DNA of 64,000 nucleotides from Paenibacillus sp. HWE-109 (lineage in GTDB: Bacteria; Bacillota; Bacilli; Paenibacillales; NBRC-103111), in the NCBI RefSeq assembly GCF_022163125.1, contig NZ_CP091881.1, positions 6,076,001-6,140,000 of the forward strand, given 5' to 3'. How positions within the stretch are numbered: position 1 is the first letter of the stretch; every line of letters starts with the position of its first letter. Positions 41,440-47,417 of the stretch are shown piece after piece. The position numbers were made by a program, and so were the translations under genes. The notes beneath the pieces were generated by a model that saw only the letters and a program-made list of their open reading frames with translations, did no database searches and had not been told where the DNA came from.

Positions 41440-41621
41440 TGGGGCTCCTTCGGCCAAAATGTATTGTCCAGTCTTGCTCCTGCATAACCAACATAGGTAA
41501 GTCGTATATCCAACTCCGTACCATCTGTGAATGTAAGTTCAACCATGTCAGAAGTTATTCTCGCTCGTAGGATAGTCTTACCATTTACATCGCTGTCTTC
41601 TGCTTCCTTGTGATGAATCAC
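41436..41621 (-). CDS. 61-residue hypothetical protein
   Basis: GTG start with gggaggtgcagaaaa upstream. Beta-rich ('MVELTFTDGTELDIRL'). Four-base overlap with the next start. Confidence 0.5.
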   Translation of the reverse strand: MIHHKEAEDSDVNGKTILRARITSDMVELTFTDGTELDIRLTYVGYAGARLDNTFWPKEPQ

Positions 41622-41711
41622 TTTTCTGCACCTCCCTTCGTACCTCGTTAATGTAAACTTTAGTAACCATCCGCGTTTACTTGTGGTATTATTTAGGACT
41701 GTGGGGATGGT

Positions 41712-41921
41712 TTATGCTCCTATATTCGAATGTTGGGATTCTTGTTCTAATTGACTTAGGAAAAGATCACGGTGAATCCTTAGCATTTCATTATCTTTAC
41801 GTCCACCTGGCGGGTTCCACACTGGTCTATGAGGCTCTTTCATAATCTCGCTGGCTTTCGGGCGGCTGCAGGAGAATATTTGCATCACATGCTTAACTGT
41901 TAGTAGTGGTGGTAGTTCCAT
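41712..41921 (-). CDS. Small HTH protein
   Basis: 69 residues with an HTH_17-like segment 'LLTVKHVMQIFSCSRPKASE' and aaggagctgatcca before the ATG. Likely DNA-binding, possibly an excisionase or early regulator. No excisionase is present beside the integrase, so this is one candidate for Xis. Confidence 0.55.
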   Translation of the reverse strand: MELPPLLTVKHVMQIFSCSRPKASEIMKEPHRPVWNPPGGRKDNEMLRIHRDLFLSQLEQESQHSNIGA

Positions 41922-41934
41922 TGGATCAGCTCCT

Positions 41935-42723
41935 TTATTGGGCTAATGTGTGTTCTCGATCAATTGATGGGATTATTCCTTGCTTAGCTAGTAATTCATG
42001 AATGAACAAACGACCTTTTTGGGACCACTTTGTATTCATCTTTACTGAACGTTCGCCGTTATTGTGAAGCACATCAATGGTTTGCGACTTCGTGAATCCT
42101 TTGTCTTGGTGTTTTTGGTATAAGAGCCATTGACCATTAAGTTTGTATTGCACTTTCTCTTCGTGGAGTATTTGATTTAACTGCTGTCCGCTTAACCCAT
42201 AATCCTTGGCTATTTGCGTAACACTCACAGTATCTTTCGATTGAAGAATGCGATCCAAATAAGTAACTTTTGGTTCATACTCCTTAACTTGTTGCTGGAG
42301 CATCAGTTTTTCCGTTTCGAGTTGTTCATTTTTATCACTTAGGTCAGCTGCTAGCCTGAGAGCTTCGCTATATGATTGGGGTAATGGGAATTGTGGTTTG
42401 TTTAATTCATCGCGCATGCGTTTGAATTCTCCCAAAAAGCGAATCTTCATTTTCATTGCTTCAGGAGTTACGTAGGCCATTGCGACAATAGCAAACGCTT
42501 CTTCTGTTAGATTGAATTTCGGGTACCATTGTTTGTTCTGTGGATGTTGGTACTGGGTGTGCTGAAAGTTCAGCAAGCCCCATTGTTTCTCACCAGCTTC
42601 ATTTAGTTTATTTAACTGGTTCTCAATATCGGCTAATACATTTTTATGATCTTTATTGAATGTTTCAGCTACCATTAAACTATCTGTAACTGGTCGATTG
42701 TTTTAGATGAATACAAGTTTCAT
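41935..42723 (-). pseudogene. Phage antirepressor (Rha + KilAC) with a nonsense codon
   Basis: From ATG 42721-42723 (GGAGATG Shine-Dalgarno nine bases upstream), the frame reads MKLVFI, stop (TAA, 42703-42705), NNRPVTDSLMVAETFNKDHK, and then runs open for 240 codons. The sequence is a Rha-type N-domain (about 'VFIENN...VTDSL...VAE'), a coiled coil, and a KilAC-type C-domain ('SKDTVSVTQIAKDYGLSGQQ'). Family members have Glu at the stop position, so a single G-to-T change explains it. A GAA-to-TAA nonsense would remove most translation unless it restarts at the Met at 42675, which has no good ribosome site. Confidence 0.8.
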
Positions 42724-42735
42724 TTGAACATCTCC

Positions 42736-42957
42736 TTATGCTGTTTTATTATGACTCGTTTTGCGTCCTTTTTCTTCAAAAAAAAGCGTCCATTCAAAAC
42801 CTAAAGCATTAGAAATATTTTTTGCTACTTTAGGCGATGCATTACGGAAACCAGTCTCAATTCCAGAGTAGTAGCTACGTGATATTCCAGATAATGTAGC
42901 CACTTCTTGTTGAGTAAATCCTTTAATTTCACGAATTTTAATTAACCACTCTCTCAT
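42736..42957 (-). CDS. Cro-like XRE regulator
   Basis: About 73 residues, with the ATG at 42955-42957 preferred over an upstream GTG. The HTH is 'GFTQQEVATLSGISRSYYSG' followed by 'FRNASPKVAKNISNALGF'. It is divergent from the repressor at 43121 and reads from the operator-covered leftward promoter, the position of Cro. Its own 3' end holds an extra operator copy. Confidence 0.8.
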   Translation of the reverse strand: MREWLIKIREIKGFTQQEVATLSGISRSYYSGIETGFRNASPKVAKNISNALGFEWTLFFEEKGRKTSHNKTA

Positions 42958-43089
42958 CCATATCACCACCTGACTCGTTTTGCGTCATCAATATATTTTC
43001 ATTATATGACTCAATATGAGTCATGTCAACTATATTTTTAAATTTTGTGACGAGTTTTGAGTATCTTTATTTAAGATTCATTTTGCGTC
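42753..43089. promoter_or_regulatory. Five repressor operators of the immunity switch
   Basis: A 15-bp pattern GACTC-N5-GMGTC occurs at 42753-42767 (inside the cro-like 3' end), 42972-42986, 43008-43022, 43049-43063 and 43075-43089. The first two are identical; the 43008 copy is a perfect palindrome gactc-aatat-gagtc; the 43049 copy is the weakest. These fit binding sites for the XRE repressor and Cro-like protein. Confidence 0.75.
43001..43029 (-). promoter_or_regulatory. Leftward lytic promoter with consensus -35 and -10
   Basis: On the minus strand TTGACA (43024-43029), a 17-base spacer, TATAAT (43001-43006). The perfect operator at 43008-43022 fills the spacer, so a bound repressor would block RNA polymerase. 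It drives the cro-like and early genes. Confidence 0.85.
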
Positions 43090-43120
43090 GCTATAATAAC
43101 AATATAAGGATGGTGATCTA

Positions 43121-43441
43121 GTGCTTTACAAGATGCTCATTAGACTAAGAGAAAAGACTGGCTTAACACAAAAAGACCTAGCTACAAAGCTAGGTATAGC
43201 AAGAACTACATATTCAGGTTATGAGAACGGAGCAAGAGAACCAGACTTAGAGACACTCAAGAGAATTGCAGATTATTTTGATGTTACACTAGATTACTTA
43301 TTAAATGGAGAGGAATCTAAGAAAGTGATTTTAACTGACACTATAAAAATTAGATTGAATGAGGAATTCGATAAATTAACAAAAGAGGAACAAGAAAACT
43401 TACTGACTTTTATCGAAAGGATGCCTAAGAAGATCAAGTAA
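43121..43441 (+). CDS. XRE-family prophage repressor
   Basis: 106 residues, GTG start preceded by aaggatgg. HTH 'GLTQKDLATKLGIARTTYSG' and 'EPDLETLKRIADYFDVTLDY' followed by 'LLNGEE', the classical SinR/Xre pattern, with a helical C-terminal tail. It reads from a TATAAT promoter at 43092-43097 that partly overlaps an operator, suggesting autoregulation. It lacks a LexA/S24-type autocleavage domain, so induction must work through another route, such as an antirepressor or peptide signal. Confidence 0.85.
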   Translation: MLYKMLIRLREKTGLTQKDLATKLGIARTTYSGYENGAREPDLETLKRIADYFDVTLDYLLNGEESKKVILTDTIKIRLNEEFDKLTKEEQENLLTFIERMPKKIK

Positions 43442-43546
43442 TTTACTGTAAGATGGATTATTTTCATATTCAGAAATTAGAGACTCGATATTAGTCACAT
43501 CCAGTTCTTCTATTTTGTCAGCGAAATTATCATGTTCTTTTTTCAT
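43400..43546 (-). CDS. 48-residue ORF antisense to the repressor 3' end
   Basis: Starts MKKEHDNFADKIEELD, with agggg upstream. It overlaps the last 42 bases of the repressor gene on the other strand. Weak evidence; listed because of a plausible ribosome site and helical acidic product. Confidence 0.35.
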   Translation of the reverse strand: MKKEHDNFADKIEELDVTNIESLISEYENNPSYSKLLDLLRHPFDKSQ

Positions 43547-43562
43547 TAGACACCCCTATCTT

Positions 43563-43594
43563 TGTTTTGTGTAACAAAACATATTGTTTAGAAT
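43563..43594 (+). promoter_or_regulatory. Operator-like palindrome in the promoter of the second XRE gene
   Basis: tgttttg-tgtaa-caaaaca is a perfect 7-bp inverted repeat. It overlaps a plus-strand promoter (TTGTGT, 16 bases, TAGAAT at 43589-43594) upstream of the XRE gene at 43660. Confidence 0.5.
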
Positions 43595-43659
43595 AACTTA
43601 ACACGAACACTAGTTCTATTTCAAGGCAGCCGTTTCCAGTAAAAATTAAGGGTGAATAC

Positions 43660-43875
43660 ATGGCACTCCGTATAGGGAGATGCCTTCTGCCGCGTATCTT
43701 AAAAAAACAAAAATTATCACAAGCAGAATTTTCAATAAAAGTGAATATGTCAGAATCGACAATATCTCATTATGTAAATAACAGAAGAATAATGTCTCTT
43801 GAGACCGCAAAAATAATTGCGAACGCCCTTGGTGTTACAATTGATGAGCTTTACGAATGGCAGAAGGTTGAGTGA
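43660..43875 (+). CDS. Second small XRE regulator
   Basis: 71 residues: 'KLSQAEFSIKVNMSESTISH' and 'MSLETAKIIANALGVTIDEL' give the HTH, ending in the 'YEW' pattern common in phage regulators. aagggtg precedes its ATG. It lies between the main repressor and the agr-like cassette, and may link the two. A following short frame (43872-44057) is not convincing. Confidence 0.8.
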   Translation: MALRIGRCLLPRILKKQKLSQAEFSIKVNMSESTISHYVNNRRIMSLETAKIIANALGVTIDELYEWQKVE

Positions 43876-44034
43876 TTATTCGCTCTCCCTCGGATCAGTC
43901 TTTACTCTTGCGTAAACTTGTCTTACAAATAATACAACCTAATCCGAAATATAGGTTGCGCGAATGTTCTGTAAATGGAATATACCACAACCATAGATTA
44001 AATAAAATTACCGAAATCTGGGTGAAATCGGTAG
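43876..44034. other. Non-coding spacer after the second XRE gene
   Basis: Mostly non-coding. An imperfect hairpin taccga...tcggta (44009-44034 region) lacks a T run. A frame to 44057 on the plus strand has no ribosome site of its own. Confidence 0.35.
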
Positions 44035-44063
44035 TTTACATGACTTGTTATATGTGATATAAT
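44035..44063 (+). promoter_or_regulatory. Plus-strand promoter facing the agr-like operon
   Basis: TTTACA (44035-44040), 17-base spacer, TATAAT (44058-44063). It points into the 3' end of the LytTR gene. The downstream hairpin at 44090-44120 would stop it after about 50 bases unless read through. Confidence 0.5.
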
Positions 44064-44089
44064 TCCACGAATTTTGTTGTAAAATAAAA

Positions 44090-44120
44090 AAACCGCAAAT
44101 GCCTTATGACATCACGGTTT
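44090..44120. terminator. Terminator of the agr-like operon
   Basis: aaaccg/cggttt stem; on the minus strand followed by TTTTTTTATTTT. Overlaps the LytTR gene stop. Confidence 0.6.
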
Positions 44121-44467
44121 TACGGTATTTTAGGTATGTGTCGCACTTTAGATAAGTTTCCTCGGCTTACTGTAGTGTGTAGATTATTGTCGAAATATGC
44201 AAGCTTTAAACTCTCAGAAACATATAAAATTTTCTTAATATTTACTATATTTCCTGAATCTAGTTTTTCGAATCCGAATTGTGAAAACATAACAATAAAT
44301 GCATCAATCGGACCACTGATCCTAAGATAGAAAAAATCAGAAATTGTATGAACGACGATTTTGCTTTTAATTAATAACATAAAACAGACATCTTCAATCT
44401 TAATATTTATTTCATGTTTATACAAACCCACAGCATTTACACAAGGCAATAGTAATGATTGATTCAT
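44120..44467 (-). CDS. Lone LytTR DNA-binding protein
   Basis: 115 residues that are almost entirely a LytTR domain: 'INIKIEDVCFMLLIKSKIVV' (20-39), 'GFEKLDSGNIVNIKKI' (65-80), and 'DNNLHTTVSRGNLSKV' (93-108) with the Ser-Arg DNA-contact pair. AgrA-type regulators bind DNA with this domain, but here the receiver domain is missing, so phosphorylation by a kinase cannot be the input. It is the last gene of the agr-like operon, 15 bases after the peptide gene. Its start lacks a strong ribosome site, so translation may depend on coupling. Confidence 0.75.
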   Translation of the reverse strand: MNQSLLLPCVNAVGLYKHEINIKIEDVCFMLLIKSKIVVHTISDFFYLRISGPIDAFIVMFSQFGFEKLDSGNIVNIKKILYVSESLKLAYFDNNLHTTVSRGNLSKVRHIPKIP

Positions 44468-44482
44468 ATATCAGTATACTTC

Positions 44483-44602
44483 TTACTTCAAAATTTCTTT
44501 AGGAGCTTGAACTTCACCAATCGCTCCTTTGAATGTAACTACAAATACAAACGCCACTGCTGCAAGTGACAAAGATGAAACGCGAGCAATATATTTCTTC
44601 AT
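44483..44602 (-). CDS. AgrD-like peptide precursor, without ring Cys
   Basis: 39 residues preceded by a strong aaggaggtgaatc. N-terminal amphipathic/hydrophobic leader (MKKYIARVSSLSLAAVAFVF) and a charged C-terminal recognition tail (GEVQAPKEILK), which resembles the AgrD tail (EVEVPKEL of S. aureus). The central VVTFKGAI segment has no Cys or Ser at the usual ring position; only Thr23 could form a lactone. Its place beside agrB is the main support. It could be a divergent or decayed signal. Confidence 0.65.
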   Translation of the reverse strand: MKKYIARVSSLSLAAVAFVFVVTFKGAIGEVQAPKEILK

Positions 44603-44611
44603 TTTTTAGAT

Positions 44612-45124
44612 TCACCTCCTTGTAAAAGTTAAAAGTAACGATTGCATAATAAACGAGATGGCAACTACTGGAGAATTAAGAAGAAAATTAGATAACACTA
44701 TCAATATGGATATAATTTTAAATGCTGGCTTAGCCTTTTCTGTCCATCTTGTATTTTTCAAATTACTTGGAGCCAGAAACAAAACGATGACCAATGACAC
44801 AAAATTCATTAGATATATATTAACTCCTGTTTTAGCTATGTATGGAATAGATGACAAAAGAATGACTGTAACAACAGCGCATAAATCTAGTGACTTAAAG
44901 TGGAATCCACCAGAGAAAAACCTTAACACTATAAACGCATATATAGCTGTTACAGTTTCGGTAAAATCCCCAAAAAAATATCCAATTATTAAACATGGAA
45001 AAACAGCGAAAAATAGATTTATAACCACCTTAAGCGCAAATAACAAAACATCATAACTTACTGGACCATCTGGATCATTGTTTTTTATCCATTGCGCCCA
45101 CTTCAACGACAGTTGTTCTATCAT
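44612..45124 (-). CDS. AgrB-like peptide-processing membrane protease
   Basis: 170 residues, about six hydrophobic segments. The AgrB signature 'RFFSGGFHFKSLDLC' has the catalytic His75 and Cys82 with the same seven-residue spacing as S. aureus AgrB (His77, Cys84). AgrB cuts and cyclises AgrD precursors in the membrane. ATG after gaaaggatttcgg; overlaps the upstream membrane protein by 50 bases. Confidence 0.85.
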   Translation of the reverse strand: MIEQLSLKWAQWIKNNDPDGPVSYDVLLFALKVVINLFFAVFPCLIIGYFFGDFTETVTAIYAFIVLRFFSGGFHFKSLDLCAVVTVILLSSIPYIAKTGVNIYLMNFVSLVIVLFLAPSNLKNTRWTEKAKPAFKIISILIVLSNFLLNSPVVAISFIMQSLLLTFTRR

Positions 45125-45788
45125 ATCCGAAATCCTTTCTATATGAGAGATAGAACAATATTAGTAATGCTCCAATTACAGAAGGTAAAACAATATATAC
45201 CCCTGCATGGTAATTTAAAACCCAATACATAGTACTGCATACTATTAGCGCTGCAATACTATTCGTAAACAGTCCCAGGGTTTTAGTCCCACTTATATTA
45301 TACCTTAAAAATCCATCATGTGGCGGCTTAGATATATGGGAAAAACCAAAATTGCACTTCCAAAGTAAGTATCCCACGAAATAACATATTATCTGGCTTG
45401 TAATCTGTATGACGTATGTCCCGGATCCTGTCAATTCATGAGCATCATTAAAACTAACAATATTAGCAAACTCAAGTATTGGAAAGATTGTGAATTGAAT
45501 TCCCACAAAAGCTAAGTAACCAATTGAAGAAAGATCAATCGCATACGATAAATTAACTTTAAATAGATACATCAGTAAGACGATATACAATAAAAACTGT
45601 ATCGCCATATCCCAATCAGGGATATTAAATATCATCCTATTAGCATACGAAACGAATGTCAGTATAATAGTGGACAATAGTATTTCATACTTGTACTCAT
45701 TAATCGGAAATCTAAATATTTTGAACATCAAAACAAAATTACATAATGAGTCTAAAGCACCTAGTAATAAGTACAGGAATATCTCCAT
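45075..45788 (-). CDS. Seven-helix membrane protein, AgrC-sensor-like without kinase
   Basis: 237 residues with about seven hydrophobic segments (near 1-25, 33-53, 60-77, 82-110, 122-141, 170-195 and 197-219) and a short cytoplasmic tail. Number and layout resemble the sensor domain of AgrC, but there is no histidine-kinase part. It is the first gene of the cassette, with an excellent ccggaggcgcgcaa site before the ATG. I infer a peptide receptor that acts through a partner, or an immunity/transport role. It could also be an unrelated membrane protein. Confidence 0.6.
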   Translation of the reverse strand: MEIFLYLLLGALDSLCNFVLMFKIFRFPINEYKYEILLSTIILTFVSYANRMIFNIPDWDMAIQFLLYIVLLMYLFKVNLSYAIDLSSIGYLAFVGIQFTIFPILEFANIVSFNDAHELTGSGTYVIQITSQIICYFVGYLLWKCNFGFSHISKPPHDGFLRYNISGTKTLGLFTNSIAALIVCSTMYWVLNYHAGVYIVLPSVIGALLILFYLSYRKDFGYDRTTVVEVGAMDKKQ

Positions 45789-45900
45789 TTGCGCGCCTCC
45801 GGTATTTCATATGACTATAGTATTAATATACTTAAAATATAGAAAATCTTCTACTTGAATTATGTAAACTACTATATAAGAAATATTTAAGGAGGAACAC

Positions 45901-46113
45901 ATGGAAAGTGACTTCTCATGGTGCTCAAAGTGTCTGCGCGCCTCTTTAAAGTCATCATGGAGTGTAAAAGGATATAAGTATGGTTCTTGCCCGCGCTGCG
46001 GTGTAACAGAACATAGGAATGGCATAGATTGGTCAAAGTTAGTTGTTGTTAACGACTACCCAGTTGTGCCGGATCACGATAAGATGTATGCACTACATCC
46101 TACATTATTTTAG
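45901..46113 (+). CDS. Short zinc-ribbon protein upstream of integrase
   Basis: 70 residues; 'WCSKCLRASLKSSW' and 'SCPRCGVTEHRN' form a zinc ribbon. Strong aaggaggaacac. It is 11 bases before the integrase and probably co-transcribed; possibly a recombination directionality or regulatory factor. Confidence 0.6.
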   Translation: MESDFSWCSKCLRASLKSSWSVKGYKYGSCPRCGVTEHRNGIDWSKLVVVNDYPVVPDHDKMYALHPTLF

Positions 46114-46124
46114 GGAGATTAATT

Positions 46125-47315
46125 ATGGCTACATTCAGAAAACGAGGAACAAAGTGGAGTTATCGAATTGATTTAGGTGTAGATCCACGTACAGGAAAAA
46201 GGGACCAGCCGACAATAAGCAGGAATGGTGATTATCCAAATGGGTTCTTTACGAAGAAGGAAGCCCAGAACGCTGCGACACAACATCAGCATGAAATAGA
46301 TAAGGGTACATATGTACAAGAGAAAGAAATATTATTTTCGGAATTTGTCCCAATGTGGATGAAGTCATACGGTCATAATGTGAAGAAAGGCACTGTTCGT
46401 GTAAGGACGCATGAATCCAATCATCTTAAAGATTTCTTTGAACATACCAAAATGAAAAACATTACAAAGAAAATGTATCAAGATGCATTGAATCACTTCA
46501 AAGACATTGGCTTGTCGGATAGTACGGTATCTGGCATACATTCAACTGGACGAATGATCTTTTCTAAAGCCGTAGAGCTGGATGTGATTAAAATTGATCC
46601 AACTGCATATGCGAAGATTCCGAAAGCCCAAAAGACCGTCGAGGAACTGGAGACGGAAGAAGAAATTCCAAAGTATTTGGAGAAGGAAGAATTAAATTCG
46701 TTCCTAAAAACGGCTCGTGATCAAGGGATGAGAGGAGATTACGCAATATTTCTCACATTATCTTACAGTGGAGTAAGGGCTGGGGAATTATGTGCTCTGA
46801 AGTGGTCTGATATTGATTTCGAGGAACAAACAATGAGTATTACTAAGACATACTATAACCCAACTAACAACACGAAAGAATATTTCCTTGAAACTCCGAA
46901 GACGAAGAAGTCTAAACGTAAGATTGAATTAGAAGAAATCGTACTCGATGAATTAAAAAAACATAAAGCTGCTCAAAACGAGGTGCGAATGGCGTACCGC
47001 GGAACTTACCACGACAAAGGATTTATTTTTGTTAATGATCATCTCTATCCAGGATACCCGTTTTATATAAAAAAAATAGAAAACAGAATGTCACGGTTAC
47101 TCAAACTGGCCAATCTCAATGAAACTCTAACGCCTCATTCGCTCCGTCATACACATACATCGTTATTGGCTGAAGCAGGCGTTGGGTTAACAGAGATTAT
47201 GGACAGGCTTGGACATAAAGATGACGATACGACGAAAAACGTGTACTTACATGTCACCAAGACAAAGAAAAAAGAGGCCTCTCAAAAGTTCGGAGAACTC
47301 ATGAAAAACCTCTAG
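46125..47315 (+). CDS. int: Phage integrase, tyrosine recombinase
   Basis: 396 residues with a three-domain plan: N-terminal arm-binding AP2-like domain ('GTKWSYRIDLGVDPRTGKRD', about residues 8-60), SAM-like core-binding domain (about 68-170) and catalytic domain. Active-site Arg lies in 'YSGVRAGELCALKWSDID', the HxxR in 'HSLRHTHTSLLAEAGVG', His in 'GHKDDDTT', and nucleophile Tyr in 'NVYLHVTKTKKK'. It recombines the 18-bp cores at the groEL end; the gaggtca heptamers at both ends are likely its arm sites. It ends 84 bases from the core. Confidence 0.95.
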   Translation: MATFRKRGTKWSYRIDLGVDPRTGKRDQPTISRNGDYPNGFFTKKEAQNAATQHQHEIDKGTYVQEKEILFSEFVPMWMKSYGHNVKKGTVRVRTHESNHLKDFFEHTKMKNITKKMYQDALNHFKDIGLSDSTVSGIHSTGRMIFSKAVELDVIKIDPTAYAKIPKAQKTVEELETEEEIPKYLEKEELNSFLKTARDQGMRGDYAIFLTLSYSGVRAGELCALKWSDIDFEEQTMSITKTYYNPTNNTKEYFLETPKTKKSKRKIELEEIVLDELKKHKAAQNEVRMAYRGTYHDKGFIFVNDHLYPGYPFYIKKIENRMSRLLKLANLNETLTPHSLRHTHTSLLAEAGVGLTEIMDRLGHKDDDTTKNVYLHVTKTKKKEASQKFGELMKNL

Positions 47316-47327
47316 TTTTAAATCAAT

Positions 47328-47388
47328 GAGGTCAAAATGAGGTCAATCGACCTCATTCACCATCACAAACCCTTATATATCAAGGGGT
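47328..47388. promoter_or_regulatory. Right att arm: gaggtca sites and terminator-like hairpin
   Basis: gaggtca at 47328-47334 and 47339-47345, with an inverted gacctc at 47349-47354. These are followed by aacccttatatatcaaggggtt (about 47369-47390), an imperfect hairpin that can end both int and groEL transcripts. Confidence 0.6.
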
Positions 47389-47399
47389 TCAGGAACGAC

Positions 47400-47417
47400 T
47401 TACATCATGCCGCCCAT
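47400..47417. other. Attachment core, right end, within groEL 3' end
   Basis: ttacatcatgccgcccat covers the last codons and stop of groEL (MGGMM-stop on the minus strand). Identical to 7072-7089. Confidence 0.9.

Larger units (their letters stand above)
7072..47417. mobile_element. Intact prophage, P22-like (podovirus-type) module set
   Basis: Forty kilobases between identical 18-bp cores. It has integrase at the right end, a divergent immunity switch, early genes, replication, recombination, late regulator, packaging, head, short-tail and lysis genes in consistent order on the minus strand. The structural set (N4-gp56-like capsid, large portal with glutamine-rich tail, scaffold, gp4-like adaptor, gp10-like hub, pectate-lyase-fold tailspike, two large ejection-type proteins, and no tape measure) matches short-tailed P22-like phages rather than the siphoviruses common in Bacilli. 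All essential modules look unbroken; only the antirepressor has a visible lesion. Confidence 0.88.

Noticed and set aside
43872..44057. 61-codon plus-strand frame overlapping the end of the second XRE gene
   Set aside because: No ribosome site of its own, unusual composition, and it runs through an inverted repeat and into a promoter; more likely non-coding.
44120..45788. Arbitrium (AimR/AimP) communication system
   Set aside because: No TPR-type AimR receptor or short AimP-style exported peptide is present; the protease signature and LytTR domain point to an Agr-type system.
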